Translations under genes and position numbers: made by a program
Origin: Erodium maritimum
Lineage: Eukaryota > Streptophyta > Magnoliopsida > Geraniales > Geraniaceae
Direction of reading: 5' to 3'
DNA: 64,000 nucleotides
Assembly (NCBI GenBank): GCA_963921825.1
Contig: OY997589.1
Span: 85,978,523-86,042,522, forward strand
Part shown: positions 33,301 to 46,839 of the stretch, piece after piece
How positions within the stretch are numbered: position 1 is the first letter of the stretch
How the letters are laid out: every line of letters begins with the position of its first letter
Notes under the pieces: model-generated
The model's database searches: none
What the model saw: the letters and a program-made list of their open reading frames with translations, nothing else
Told to the model about the DNA's origin: nothing

Positions 33301-34955
33301 CGAAAATCGGGTACTGGGGATATTACCTGAATTTTTTATAGTTAGGTATAACTAGGTGAAAACAGATATAGTTAGGTGTAGCAGACCGGTCAGGGGTTAT
33401 ATGTAAGTACCATATCATAGTGGCAGAAGGGACTGCAAGTCGAAAGAATTGTCCCATGCCATGGAAGATCTCCCGAGAGAACGGGGCTCGCGTCTTCTCA
33501 CAATCGGGAGAGTAGTTCATGTACAATACTAGGAAAAGAACGTTGAGCCAGTACGAGATAGATGTCGAGAAAGCTGCTCCGAGGTTGTTGAGTCCGGTCT
33601 TGTAGACCAGTGTCCAGGAGAGGACTATGTGGAAGCAGAGAGTGAAGCAAGAGCTCAAGACCATAGGGATGATCAGGCTTTGCATGAGGAAGTAGCGGAT
33701 CAGAGGTTGGAGAGCGGCGTAAGCAAGGAGTGAAGGGATGAGACACATTGCGTATTGGCCGGCTTTTTGGGAGATTTGAGGATCTTGTCCTAGGAAGATT
33801 AGTAGCTCTTCCATGTAAATCCATAGGATGGAGATCGGGATGCAGACGAGGAAGAGACAGAACATTGCAGTGTAGGTTTGTGTCCCGAGCTTTCGGTACT
33901 CTTGGGCACCGTAGGCTTGGCCGCTTAGCGTTTCCAGTGCACTTGCCATTCCAACCTGCGCCATCAACGCAGGTTGAAGTATTACATTGAACTCATATCC
34001 AAAAAATATAAGAATAATTGAAAAATAGTTATTATTGTTAGAGTCACATCTGACTAATAAGATTGACATTGTAGTTATGAAAATGATGTATCTAAACAAA
34101 GAAATTGTATTATATTAGGCTTTGGTTCGCCATTACACTTGTTTTTCACATACACTATGTACTCTCATCCAGTTCTACTCTAACTCATATACAGATGTTC
34201 AATCCTATTTGTGAGAGGAAATATTACATAGAAACCCACATAAGAAAAAGTTACGATCATGCTAACTACCAAAATTGATCTTTTAATTGTAAAAGTCCGA
34301 TCCGATATAAGTAACTCTTTCAAACAAAAATCTATATGATATCAATGTCTGGTTTGATACACAACCTATTTGTCACCTCCATCTTGTGATCTGAAGTCTA
34401 GATATAAATATCCAATTTTATTATCGTACATGTGTAAATAACCTACCCTATTCGTGATAAGAGTCTTGAAGCTTTATGTTGAACCACATAAAAAAAGAAT
34501 AAAAAATTATTTTAAAAGGTTATTTTCACAATTGATAAGATTTAACTTTTTAGTGGTAGAAATCCTACTGGACACAAAAACCTAAACAGAAAACAACTCA
34601 TAGACAAAAGCAAGAAGACAAGATTTATACAGGTACGAGGAAACAAAACATGTGACCATGGCAGGTTGAAGAGGTGGGTGTGTAAGAGAGGACTTACCAT
34701 GAAGCTGAAGCCGGTGACGGCACAGAAAGAGATGGCTATGGCGGTGCTTGAGAGAGAGAGCTCGCCGAGATGACCCACCATCATCGACGATATTATCTGG
34801 AGAAAGTAGAGAGACGAGTTCACAGCCACCATGGGAGCTGCTATGTACCCGACTCTCTTGGCTTCTCTGCTCATCAGAACCAGTGTGCTGAGCTTTCCAT
34901 CGTTGCTTGATCTCTTGGCTTCTCCTTCCACCACCACCACCAAGCTCTCTTCCAT
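30355..34955 (-). CDS. MATE/DTX-type efflux transporter 1, 479 aa
   Basis: Seven exons on the minus strand: 34955-34698, 33955-33411, 33127-33041, 31764-31708, 31626-31388, 30707-30502 and 30402-30355. They join in phase to 1440 nt. MATE transporters are membrane antiporters with about 12 helices that export organic compounds from the cytosol. The N-terminus ([15 protein letters not shown]) is cytosolic. The first helices read [18 protein letters not shown], exon 2 has [15 protein letters not shown], exon 3 [19 protein letters not shown], and exon 5 [13 protein letters not shown], all family signatures. The start at ATG 34955 is preferred; an in-frame upstream codon at 34985 is GTG. Intron 3 holds a nested pair of MITEs. 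By memory it is nearest the Arabidopsis DTX10-14 group. The substrate cannot be told. Confidence 0.94.
31829..32998. mobile_element. Family A MITE split by a nested element, in MATE1 intron 3
   Basis: The left arm starts GGGATGACCGAAAAAAGTAC and the right arm ends GTACTCTTTTGACAATGATCCC, with the decayed central palindrome (CTCTTTGTACGGTAAAAC) near 32777. The arms are separated by an 800-bp element at 31956-32755. Confidence 0.65.
31956..32755. mobile_element. PIF/Harbinger-type MITE, TAA target duplication, nested
   Basis: Exactly 800 bp. The left end GAGCATTTTCAATGTTGG and the inverse right end GAGCATCTCCAATACTAAC are flanked by TAA on both sides (31953-31955 and 32756-32758). The interior (32110-32600) is extremely AT-rich with poly-T tracts. 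No ORF of note. Confidence 0.85.
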
Positions 34956-35189
34956 GGAGCTCTCTCTCTCTCTCGTTGATGGCACCTTAGTATGTAGAGA
35001 TGTGTAGGTTTGTTGATGCTTTAAAAGACTTTGTGGTGGTTGTTGAATGCTGTCGGGACTATAATATGTCGATCCGATATCTATGACTTGATTTTAGTTT
35101 GAGTTTTTTTTAGTCAAATAAGAAGTGCATATTATTACTTCTAGCTCTTATATAAGATGAAATAAAATAAACGAATCAGATGATAGTCT
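34956..35189. other. MATE1 upstream region
   Basis: Presumed promoter and 5' UTR of the first MATE gene, with a short CT-rich tract next to the start (34958-34976). No specific element is called. Confidence 0.4.
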
Positions 35190-36512
35190 GAGTGAGCCTA
35201 ACGCCCTGGCTCGATAATAGAAAATGAACGTCTCTATGGCCGCTCTGGTCCTTGGAGCTTTGACGTTTTTGTTCCGTTCGGATGCATTCCATACTCAACC
35301 TTTGTGGCTGGAGAACTGGTCGTGTGTGGTACGTGGTGACATGCGTCTCTGGGCGTGGTTTGGTCGGATTTGAATTCGGAAATGAAGCTTTGTTGATTCT
35401 CCTCGGTTTCAATTGTCCTTTCGTGATTGTGAGATGTGGTGGCGGGGGACTCAAGGAGTTCGGTCTGGTTGTGTTGGCCACTAGTGTATCCGACTCTGTT
35501 GTAGATCTACTCCTCCTGGTGGGGTTGGTGGAGACTCTCTCGTGTCATCAAAGGTGGCTACTTACAGATATGGTCGTGGGACGCACTTCTTCATCTTCTA
35601 GGAAGATTCTCGTTGTACATCTGGTCCAGCTACGTCTGGTGGTTCGTTTTCTTGTTTGGCGTCTCATTTCAGATTTGGTTGTGGGGCGCGTTTCCTCATC
35701 CCCCGGGTGTTGATCGTCAAGGATCTGGAGGTTTGTCGGGCTACTGGTAGGTTACTGGTATTCCTTCTCTTCTGCTTAAGATGTGGGTCCCCTCATTATC
35801 CCTTTTATCGTTATTCTCTTGGTATTTATCTGCTTCCTTCCACATTTGTAGTTAGGACTCGTTGATTTATGGTGTTGGCCGCTGGCGAGTGGTTTGGCCA
35901 TAATATCTTTTAGTTGTTTGCCTTCAAATTCGAATTTTGGGTTTAGTGTGTTCTGGTGGGTTTTGACCTCCGGATCTATCATTGTCGTTTGCGGTATTGG
36001 TCGCCGACTTTTCAGTGATTGTCCTCCAGTTTGTGTGATAGGTTGATGATCCTGATGAGACAAGGTACTCTCCTTTCTTTGAAGGTCGGTTGGGTAATTT
36101 ATACTATCGTTTGTGCTTAATGATTGGAAAATTAGGGCTATAGCCTCATTATTTCTGGTGTGCTTAATGGTAGGAAAATCATGGTTTGAGACCTTTTATT
36201 ATGGCCCTTGTTGGCTTCCGTGTACTTCATGTTTGTAAAATCCGGTTCTTCGACCTTTCTTCGACCTGTTTACTATGTTTTCTCTCCTTGTTGGGATTTT
36301 ATTAAGGTTGAGCTTTTATGTCAGTGCTCGGGTCTTTTTTCTGATTTTTGGTTTGAGGCTTAGACTTGTTCAGTCCTCTTGATATTTTTTATTTAAGCCG
36401 AAATTAGTTCGATCCTCAGAGTTTTCGGGCTATGCCCATGTCATGGTTTTTTGCCCTCTTTTTTCATTCTTTGAAAAGGTTGAGCTTTATATATTACTTG
36501 TTGATAAAAAAA
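35190..36512 (+). mobile_element. LINE-like retroposon fragment, 3' end TTGATAAAAAAA
   Basis: GC-moderate sequence with broken open frames, ending TTGTTGATAAAAAAA at 36512. The same tail ends the element at 46064-48686, and both share a GTCGCCGACTTTTCAGT-like segment upstream (about 36000-36020 here, 48160-48180 there). The 5' boundary is approximate and no target duplication was found. The tail directly meets the subterminal repeats of the CACTA-like element. Confidence 0.5.
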
Positions 36513-37070
36513 GAATTCATCACCGACCAACCTATTCGATCGGTGATGTTTGCTAGTTCGTTGGGTATATTCCATCGATGATGAATCAATTTTTTTTATT
36601 TCATTACGGCCGAAATTTTAGGGTGTCAAAACTTGGTCGGTGATGAAAGTTTATTCTTGGTCGTTCCATTTGGTCGATAATGAATTTTCAACACCGGCCA
36701 AATGGTTTTGTCGATAATGAAAGTGTTTCGATTCATTACCGACCAATGATTAAAATTCGGTCGGACTAAGTTAAACAAAAGATTTTAAAATATATTTTTT
36801 ATAAATCGTGTACCCAAACGTGCATTACATGAAAATTATACTGCAAATCCATCCAAACCAGACTAATATTCATCAAAACAAAAAAGGTAACAATTATATA
36901 ATGAAACTAAAAGTATCATAGCAACGAAACCATAAATAGTAATATGTATCCCAACAATAAAAAATAGTTAAAGTCAAAGAGAAAGGTAACTAGTTGAAAT
37001 TGTCATTGCGACGACTGCGATAACAAAATTCAGGGCCCTGGTTGGTGATGATACTCAAGAGTTAGTCGAG

Positions 37071-38373
37071 TTATTTGGCCATATCTTCTTGTCTTTTCTT
37101 GTCCCGCTTCCTCTCCTCGGATAGTGCACCTATAAAATCTTGTTGCCCTGCGAGTTGACGTTTTTGGTCCTCGGCTTGACAAGTTTGGTCCGCGACTTGA
37201 CATATGAGCTCATCCATCTTCTCGTAAGAGGTACTATTGGATGAACCGCCAACATCCCATACCCGTCGGACCCTTACTTTCTTCCCGACTCTGGCTTGGA
37301 ATTGTCCCATAGATTGGACGACCGCCTTGGTGATCGCTTCAATCTCTAAGAGATTCTTCTCCACGAGAGAGAGTGGCATGTCATCTACACCGGACTCTTG
37401 CGTGGCTAGGGTCTCAGTGAAGTCTTCTTGGGACGTTATAATTTTTTGCTGAGATAGGCGAGAAAATAAAAAACAAAAGGTTAATTGCAACAGTAATTGA
37501 ATGCTGTAATTTAATGCAAGCGTCGAATGATGAAAATCATACCCCGCGTAGCCTGGTCAGGGAATGTGGATCGCCAGGCAAGAAATACCTCAATCCAACG
37601 TTGATGTTGGGAGAGAGGGACTCAGACGTCTTGTAGGTTTTGTATCCTTATGCATAGTCAAGTAGCGACCTACACCCCCATAGGGTTTCAACTCATTTTT
37701 GGTCTAAGGTATTATATGCTCGAGTGAAACTCAGTGATGAAGAAGCCACTTCCAGTCCTCGGGGTAGGTTACGAACTCCTCAAGGATGTCACCGTAAGGG
37801 GATCTGTCTTTCTTTTACTTATACTCCGTATATTTCGCCCACCAATCCTTACATTCGTTTCTCCAACCGATTCTTGGCAACCCTCTTTATATAAATCAGT
37901 AGCGGGGCGTTATCTTCGACAAAATCATACAAGCACTAAAAAATGGGTAACTCGGACATTAGTAATTAAGAAAAGAATCTAAAAAGGTAAAGTACATCAA
38001 AATTCTATGGTACTTACAGTTAGTTGGCTCCAAAGCACCAACCTCCTTGTTAAGTGAAGGTCATTGAACTTTATCGTCATCGGGAGGCAGCTGCAAAACT
38101 ATGGACCCGATGTCCATCACGTGCATGTGTTCCATAATCTTGCATATGGGAATCGCCTTATCCTCATCCCAGTCCATCTTGATATTCCCCTCAGCGTTGA
38201 CTAGATTCTCGGACCGCAATACCTTGGTGACCCCCTCTTCTTGTTACCCTTCTCCATGAGTGTAGCAAGGGTAATGTTGTCTTGGTCGGATTTCTCCTTA
38301 GAGCGTATGCGGGGGCCTTCCGACCCAACGAGACCGACATCGCGGAAGAAGTAGCACCGACTATCGGTCCCAA
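37071..38373 (-). pseudogene. CACTA-associated protein remnant
   Basis: The longest open piece (37490-37071, 139 residues) is polar and coiled-coil-like, with repeated C-Q-x-x-D-Q-K-R and a KRDKKRQEDMAK end, similar in style to the C-terminal part of plant En/Spm first-ORF proteins. Upstream pieces in other frames (to 38373) include ITLATLMEKGNKKRGSP-like sequence. Frames are broken and the assignment rests mainly on position inside the CACTA-like element. Confidence 0.35.
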
Positions 38374-39189
38374 TTAGTCTGACAATTGACGATTGAAGTG
38401 GGATCCATCTTGAGACTGAGCGGGGAATCTTGTTCCACTATATCACCTCATCCCCAAAGGTGTAACCTAAGGAAGGTCACTACATCGACTTTCAGTATCA
38501 TACATTACAAAAGCTTGAAACATATTAATTAAACTATCTAGCTATGTAATGTGATTATGCATTATACAACTACATAGGTTTTAGAAATTTCTAAAATCAC
38601 TTATATATTTAAAAAATATATAAATTCAATTACTAATTCTAAAAATTACAAATATTAAAAAACTAAAATCAAAATCGTCCATTACAATTACTAAATATAA
38701 CAATTTCTAAAATTAAAGTAACTCGAACCTAAAATCTAACTAATAAAGAGACATTAACCTCAAATAAATTCCTGATTTCTTATCCTCGTTTATCTCAAAA
38801 TCATTAAACGAAGATTCCTTAATATCGAACTCCTAAATGTTATCATTCAATTTTTAATTTACAATTCATCTAATTTCAAAGCCAATCACGTAAAATTAAG
38901 AATAATCCAGCATCATTCCTAAGACATTTTCATTTGAAACTAATTTCAAATTAATAGGAGACAACCATCTAATTACTTACAATATCATTCATGTAAGTTA
39001 GCTAATTACCAAATTTCTAACCGATTCTAAATTTTCACAAAACCAAACAAGAGAAGAAGCCCTAAATCCTAACATTATAATTAATAATCCTAAAATCAAA
39101 TATAACACTAATTCGTTACTATAATTCTAAACTAAAACAAAACTAAATGATTAATTATTACTTTTACCAATTTAAAACAATCAATACCC

Positions 39190-39570
39190 ACAAAATTCAA
39201 CCTAAAATCAATTCGGTTCCAACTTAAAATTGAACCTAATTTGGATTCTAACTTAAAATGTAACCAAAATTCAACCTAAAATCAATCTGAATTGCATTAT
39301 GACCTAATATTAACATAAAATTTAACCAAATTCGACCTAAAATCAAACCTAATCCAGATTCCAACCTAAAATCAAACCTAATTCGGATTCCAACCTAAAA
39401 TCAAAGAAAATATTGAACCTAAAATCTAACCAAAGTTTAACCCAAAATCAAACTAATTCGGAATCTAACATAATATTAACCTAAAACCAATCATAAAATG
39501 TAACCAAAATTTAACCTAAAATCAAACTAATTTTGATTCTAACCTAAATTCTAGAAAAAAATCCCTAAAA
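39190..39570. repeat. Imperfect minisatellite, AACCTAAAATCAAACCTAAT-like
   Basis: Repeated 25-60 bp units around CCTAAAATCAAACCTAATTC and GGATTCCAACCTAAAATC. The period is irregular. It resembles telomere-like CCTAAA only superficially. Confidence 0.7.
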
Positions 39571-40914
39571 TCTAACCAAAAAACTTGGGAGTTACTTAGA
39601 CATAGAGGGCTCGGGAGGAGGAGGAGGAGATCACGGAACACGACCGATCATCAGAGTTGCTTCTCGAGGTTGTGACGGCTTCTCAGAGTAAAGAGAAATA
39701 GGTGAAACGTACATACGTCGAGCGGAAGAATAAAGAGTGGGTTGTGAAGAGAGAATCGGTAGAGAAGAGAGGCAGAAACCGGAGAGAATGACGAGAGGCT
39801 CCCGATTGTGAGTCTTAATAAGGAATTCATTAGCGACGAAATCAGGTTGGTCGGTCATGAAACTATAAGTGGTACGACGTCGTTTTCATTTCGACACTTG
39901 GAATTATTTTTATATCATATTATTCATTACCCAACAAACTGAGATTCAATTGGTAATGGATTTCATTACTGGCGAAATGTAAGAAAAATAGAGTATTGGA
40001 ATTTGCTATATTTTTTGTTCGTTCTAGACCATGTTCGGAACTGTATCAATGTTGTGTTCAATAATTAAATGTTCCATTAAAATACAAGTTATATTTGATT
40101 ACAATACAATTTATTCGTCGTCAAACCATTGGTCATCCGATGATAACATTTCTTCTTCATCAGACAACATATCGTCATCGTTGAACTCTTCTTCATCATC
40201 AGAATGTTCAACATCGTCATGTTGCTCACAAATCACGTCTTCCACGAGTGGTGCCACATATGGTCGCATAATGATGGGAAGTGTTTTGGGAACTTTTTCC
40301 CCACAGCTTTGTAATCTATTATTCCAAAGCTATTGAATAAAACCATCATTTATCAAATATATATATATATATAATGAATAAATCTAACAAAAGTATAATG
40401 AATAAATATAACAAATAATACAACTTCTTCAACACCAAAAATTAATCATTATAAATAATAACTAACAAAATAATAAATGTATACTTAGAAAACTTACCTT
40501 TAGTTAGCTTTAATAAGTACTTGTTATCAACACCAAAGAGTAAATCGAAACTTTGAGAGACAAAAATGAGTTTTTTTTTTGGAAGGATTGATGATTTAGG
40601 GGAGGAAAAGTCTGTAGAACTCAGAGGTGGGAGAAGAAGAAGAAGAGTTTCAAGGGCAGTTTGAAGGCATAATGTGTTGTTGGTTTAATAAATCTGGTAC
40701 AACTTACTCGACCAAACATAGATTTGGTCGGTAATGAAACTTTCAATACAGACTAAAAAAAATGGTTGGTATTGAAAGTTTCATTATTGGCCAAACTTAA
40801 TGTAGTCAGTTATGAAAGCTTCAATAACGATCAAACTTAATTTAATCGGTAATTAAACTTTCATTACCGAACGAACTAAATTTTCAGCTGGGAAAGTAAC
40901 TTTCTAGTGTAGTG

Positions 40915-42740
40915 CCATGTGTGGCTACCAATAAAACAAGAGCAGAAAATAAAAGGAGATCCAAACACAACCACTCATATCTCGATTCAGATCCTACTAG
41001 ATCTCTTGAATGCATGTCGGTCTCGTACGAAGGCCTCGTAAGGTGATATGGGGGGTACGTTATTTGTCCAAGGAACCCATGAGTTGGCGGAAGAGAGAGG
41101 CCAAAACTAGTTGACCTTGACAGGAGCGGGATAGTCCTCCTTATCGAATTCTCGTCATCCCGAGGACATCTCATTGAACTTGATGGGAGTGTTTGATAGT
41201 CATTGCCTGATCTTTTGGGAGTTGTCCATATTCTTACCCTAGGATGGAAACTCCATGTTTCCTTCCTCAATTAAGTCATACTCTGCCCTAAGGCCGCATG
41301 CTCAAGGGGTGGGCCTCATATTTTCCTTTCTTGTTTGTCTCGCCCTCTAAAACACTTATTGAAGACCCAAACAAGAAGTGGGTCTTTGAAGTATGCTTGG
41401 AGAATTCCCCGTGGACCTCCATCATTTGGCCTGAATCTACCCAACCTTGGTTAGTCAGAAGATCGTACGTCATGATGAAAGAGAAGGTCGGGCCAAATTC
41501 TCCTCTTGAGCCCACTTCAAGATATTAGGCTCCATTAAGCTTCTCACCCCAATCACACGACGAAGGCTTAGTCAGAAGATCGTGCGCCACTAGGGTGACA
41601 CTCGGTGGTGGCGGTTGGGTGTTTGGTTAGTCTTTCGATAGAGCCAACAAACTGTCGAGGGTTGTGGTAAGACGGGTGGGTGGTCAGTCGACTGCGGAGT
41701 ATCCATGTCTGTGCGTAGATTCCGACCAAGTTGGAGAGTGCTATCAGTCAGTAAAGACATGTCAAATCTAGAAGATGCATGATCCTAACTTGGTCATTGT
41801 TCCGAACGTGGCCCACACGATCACAGGCAAAACAAAAGAGTGGGAGACGATCGTATTGCAAGTGAACACGAACTAGAAAAACCATGGTTTGGAAACCTCA
41901 TCACCAAACATCAACAGAGTGGCCTCATAAGATCCAACTAGAACCGGACCTAAGGAGCCTTGCCCCAACATAAGCCCCATCTGCCGCGAGTCAGCTTCAC
42001 ACAGCCCCGAGCATCATTCCTATCATGGTTCCCGTTGTCATCGTCATAGCATCCAGTGGGATGTTGGAGGCTCGCACCTTCATCTGAATACAGTTGATTT
42101 AAGGGTTTGGTGCCACCACCCGGGGCGTTAGATCCTCCAAGATGAGCGACACCCGCTTGAAGCACCAGAGCTCCCCATTTCGCATCCGATCCTTTGCATC
42201 CTGTGACGCAAAGTAGAAGACTGTGATTCCATGGCCGAGTCCTTGACCACTAGGCATTTTTCATGAGCTCGTAGAGGGCCTTGGTGTTGTACAACCGAGA
42301 CGTAAGGAGTTTTCTTGCCAAGCCAAAACGCTTGCAGATCTTGTTGTCGTCCTCCGGCTCGAGGGGTACCTCGATCACCTAATCTTCAATCTTCATAAGG
42401 GAGATGAATCTGAGTCCTGTTTGGAGACCAAGGAGGTCATCGACCATTAAAGGAGTTGATATCGGAGGGGCCAAGAGAGAATTATGGTTGCATGATTCAT
42501 GGTGGAGAAGTTGAGGACCAGTTGATGTCTTGTACAAATTAAGAGAGACGTCTCAGATTGATCACCTCATGAGATGGTCTTTGAGGCACCTTAGAAAAGA
42601 GCGGTTGTGACTAGGAAACAATTAAGACTAGGGGTGCATGATGAGTGGTTGGAGAAAGAGGATGACACTATAGGAGGTGCAGAAAAAACCCTACACACAA
42701 CGAAGATAACAGTGGTGTATTTTCCATAATGGATTGTTAA
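40915..42740. other. Unassigned repetitive-looking sequence
   Basis: About 1.8 kb with short open frames on both strands (longest 128 codons). The composition resembles decayed retroelement DNA, but no domain, terminal repeat or tail is recognised. Confidence 0.35.
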
Positions 42741-42769
42741 AATTTTGATAAGTCTAACTTATTTCATAC

Positions 42770-44400
42770 CATAACGAATTTAATGGATTCAAGTTTCCCA
42801 TATATTTTACAACCATGAAGCGCTAAACTAGTAACAGAAGAAGGTCTAACACCCAGATTTTCCAACCATAAAGCGCACAAAAGGGGTTTATAACTCGGAT
42901 TTTCCAACCATGAAGCACAAGAGGAACCAAACGAACCACCAGAAGCGGATAGATCAGCTTCGCAACGATCCACACCCAAAATGATGAAGAAGCGCATCCC
43001 ACGACTAAAGCTGAAACTAGACACCTCCAACGACACGAGAGATACTCTTTAACGAGACCGCAAGGGACAAAACAGACAAAGGAGCACGTACTCAGACCTC
43101 CTAAACCTAATTATGGTCAACACCGAGAGAAGGCCCAAAAAGGGAGGACCGATATTTCTACCAAGTACGAGCTCAGACTTCCAAGCCGTCAACAGTAAAA
43201 ACCGACTACTAAGAGCAGAACAACAAAAAGAAAGGAATTACCGATGGCCAACACCAAAGATTCCGACAAAAACTAACCCAAGACTTCAAATCCATAAGGA
43301 TGCTTCCCCATATTCCAAACCGAGTCACCAAACGCGACTGGATCATATCCGCGATAATCAGCACCCATGAGGATGAAGAAAGCGTCCCACGACCAGATCT
43401 GAAACAAATCGACGCCAGAGACACGAAAGAGCTGCTACCTCGATGGCCAACACCAAAAACGGAGATCATGACAAACTCAGCATCAAAGGAAAACCACCCC
43501 ACGAAACCGCTCCACAGAAAGCCCAACTTCACGGAGCGATCCAAAAACATTGACCGAGCAACATCTACCACTCGAAAGCACGCTATCCGAACACCTCCGC
43601 CCGAACCAAAACCACACCTAATCCTTCACGGAAACACTTCTCACGATGGAGCTGGAACCACTTCTCTGATGAAGAAAAAGAGCGGGACGGATGAGGGCTC
43701 CAGAAGTGCACCCACCACACGCCGGCGAGGCTAAGAAGACCCGAATCTGCTAGAGACCAGATCCAAGACCCCCGCAGTGGAGATGAGCTCCGGCGAGCAG
43801 GATCTCTGACGAAGACTGCCTGAAAACCACACGGGCCGAAGAGGATACCCTCTGGCGAGCTGTAGCAACAACACAGTCTGGCGAGCTCCAGCCACTACAC
43901 CTTCCGGTGAGAAGGAGCTCCAGCAGCAACGACCACCAAAAACCACAAAGCTCCGGGAAGATGAGGCCCGACTCCGGTGAACCCGAGCACATGCAACCAA
44001 GCCCCTCCGATGAACAAAAGCAACTGCAATAGAAGGCGAGCCTAGTCTGGCATCAACCTTTGAATGCCGACAAGAGGAGCTACCGGCGAGACACGGGACG
44101 GACTGATCTGGTTCGCAACCAGATCTCGAGCTCGAGACCTGGGAGGCAGCAACGAACTCCAACAACCCGAGTCTGGCAGGAGAACGTCACAGTAACTCCG
44201 GCCACAACCACAATCTTTCACCGGCGATGACGCAGCCGGGGCTTCATATCAGAGGCGGAGTAAGCGAACAGAGAAGGGGAGGAAAAGAGAAAAAGGAGAA
44301 AGGAAGGAGAGACGAGAGAGACCACCGCCGGTAACAACCATGGTCGGAGCCATGGCCGTCGTCGACAGAGACAAGATGGGGTTGTCGCGGGTTAAGATTG
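42770..44400 (-). mobile_element. LINE-like GC-rich fragment (minus)
   Basis: The segment 44250-44400 matches 19970-20090, including GAGAAAGGAAGGAGAGAC and CACCGCCGG followed by a GGAGCC block. The rest is GC-rich with broken frames. Near the left edge, GATTTTCCAACCATGAAGCG-like units repeat three times (42825-42915, about 55 bp apart). Boundaries and target duplication are not defined. Confidence 0.4.
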
Positions 44401-46050
44401 AGTTGGCTGAACAGCGAGATACTATATGTGAGACACATAATTTGTTGTTCATGTGATTTCACTTTTGTTATTTGCTTCCATATAGTTGTCTTTCTTATGA
44501 ATCCAAACATGCTTAACGAGAAGTTCAATTCTTGAAAAAAATACAAAACTCAAAAGTTAATTGACAACTGTAAAGATGAGAACCCACAACATTTATATCA
44601 ATCAATTGCAAACCTCGCCATACGTTACTTACAATTATCACATTCTTAAAACATGTTATACGTCAAAATCATGTACCTGCATGAATGAGATGGATATTGA
44701 GACACATTCACGTATAAAATATAAAATATATGTGAGACATAAATTTTCAGTGGAAGTCAGATATGTTATAATTAATATGTTTATGATAAGTCGCTTACAG
44801 CCTAATGCATATAGTAAATGAGAGTAAAGAGGAAGCAGACAAAGAGTTGTTAAAGAGTTGTTATTCTCATGAAACCTCCACCAATAAAGTCTCTTCCATG
44901 TGTCTCTCTCTTTGATCCTGTAGATCCGTAGCTGTTTTACAAGACCTTAACCTAAACTAATCATAAGAGTTAAAGAGGAAGAAGACAGGCCTTTCTCACT
45001 CACGTGAATCATGTATAGAGATGTTTATGAACGGATATCCATTTTGAGGACGTATACGAATTTAGAGTTTTTTGGTTCACGATTTGTACATAACAAATGA
45101 ATATGTAGTTAAAAAAAAAAGTTATGAAATACGTAAGTAGATTGGATATAACTAGTATCATTTTCTGATTTAAGTAATTTTTAGACACATGATTATATTA
45201 CAAAAAATATTACACTTCATTTTATTATAAAAATGTTGATTTTACACGTGTAGTTAGATCGACTAGTAATGAGGTTCGTAATATGATCGGATGGACTCTA
45301 TGTATGAAACTGCGTTTGGTAACATGTGCGGATAAGTAAATCATCCACGAATCTATTTACTCTAATCCGCTCACATTGTTGCGATCAATAAATATTTACT
45401 CATATATGCGGATGGAATGGATAGCGAACCGGACTGATAAACGGACGAAACAAATTGACAATTATTTTTTAATACCCTTAATTATGTGTTCGAGTATTTT
45501 AATGATGTATAGTAATCATACACTGAACGAGATCGAACCGAAAACTCGGTCTGTGGACATAGCTGCACGTGTACCTCGTTTATTTTACTGTGCTCACGTG
45601 GTAGGGTTTCACCAATGTAAGAAAATTTGGTTAGGTATCTGATTCTCTGTTTCACACCGCTGTTTGAGTCTTATCGGTTGGAGTTTCAGAACTTGTTTGG
45701 TGACATAGTAATTGAGAGTTAATTAAGAGGAATCAGGTAGAGCCGTTTCCTATATTCGAATAGTTGAAAACAATATAATATCGTACACTTGCAGTTTGTC
45801 CAAGACTTTTGAGGCCTTGGTTGTGGGCAAAAACGTTAAGATTGGCCGATTTGTAAAGGGAAACGGACACGAGCAGCAAGCAGGATGATAATTTCGTCCT
45901 CTGGGTCCCTAAAGGTTGGACTAATCTTACTGGTCATTTTATTGGCTCTCCAATGCACAAGTAACATGTGTCTCACAAAACAAAAGTCAATGCAAATATG
46001 CAATAACTATGGGTGGGCAAACCAATATATAGGTTCGGAAATCGACCACA
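44401..46050. other. AT-rich intergenic sequence
   Basis: About 1.65 kb of AT-rich DNA without a recognisable gene. The last 50 bp (46005-46050) belong to a short sequence that is repeated at 49575-49620. Confidence 0.4.
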
Positions 46051-46839
46051 AGCGAAAGTATCGATCACCCCACAGTCACTGTCCTTCTCCTCGTCCTTTC
46101 CGGTGACGGACTCGCCCTCTGGCTTTGGTTGTTGTCGGCGAGGATCCCCTTGCCCTTCTTCTTCTCTTATCCTTCCTTTCACCTCCTTTCATGAGCTCTC
46201 TCTCGAACCTGTCCTACTCTTATGGACTTGCTCTGTTTTCCTAATGTGAAGTCGTCGTCGGCTTGGTGCTGCTGCTCGGTGGGTTTGGCAGTGTGTCATG
46301 GCTGCTTCGGTGACCTTTTGAGGCTCGTGGCGTGCCTGTCCTCGAAGTGGTGGCGTCTCGACCGTCTGGTCGTCCCCTGTGGTGCTGCCTAACCTCGGTG
46401 TGGGTGCGTCTCGGCCGTGTGGAGGTGAGGTGTTCGATCTGGTCTTGCTACCCTCATGTTGGTTCTGCAGCCTTGGGGTTCTCCTCCCTTCTCTCCTCTT
46501 CTTGGCTTGAGCGGTAGCCGGAGTTCGGTTCCCGGCCGGACAAGGTCAGATCTGGTTTCCGGGTCGGGTTGCTGACCGGGTTGGGTTTTGGGTTGGGCCC
46601 GGCAGACTTTGGGCTATGCCGGGTTTTGGGATGGGCCGGGCAGTTCCGTGCCGGGCTGATTCGGGTAGGCTCGGGTCCGTTTCAAGGGCTGCAGGTTCAG
46701 CTCCTTCCGCTCAGTGCTTTTCTGTTCGGTCTTCGGCCGGTCGTGTTGTGTTGGAAGCTGGTTACTGTTCGGTCCCTCGGTGGTGGCATTCCGTTTCTCT
46801 TCAGGCTTTGGTGCATTTCTCTCTAGGTTCAGGCTGGCT

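Larger units (their letters stand above)
36513..40914. mobile_element. CACTA (En/Spm)-like transposon, left terminus missing
   Basis: The right end reads, inverted, CACTACACTAGAAAGTTACT, a CACTA terminus ending at 40914. Both subterminal zones (36513-36760 and about 39860-39980, 40690-40880) carry many direct and inverted copies of TTCATTACCGACCAA-like motifs, typical of transposase binding arrays in this superfamily. The left side starts inside the array with no CACTA end. Minus-strand coding traces lie at 37071-38370. A minisatellite sits at 39190-39570. Confidence 0.6.

Noticed and set aside
34956-34985. Ten extra N-terminal codons for MATE1 starting at 34985
   Set aside because: The codon there is GTG, not ATG; the first ATG in frame is at 34955. 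The same applies to 55313 (TTG) for MATE2, where ATG is at 55268.
39190-39570. Interstitial telomere repeat, because CCTAAA recurs
   Set aside because: The plant telomere unit CCCTAAA is not repeated in register; the units are longer and irregular.
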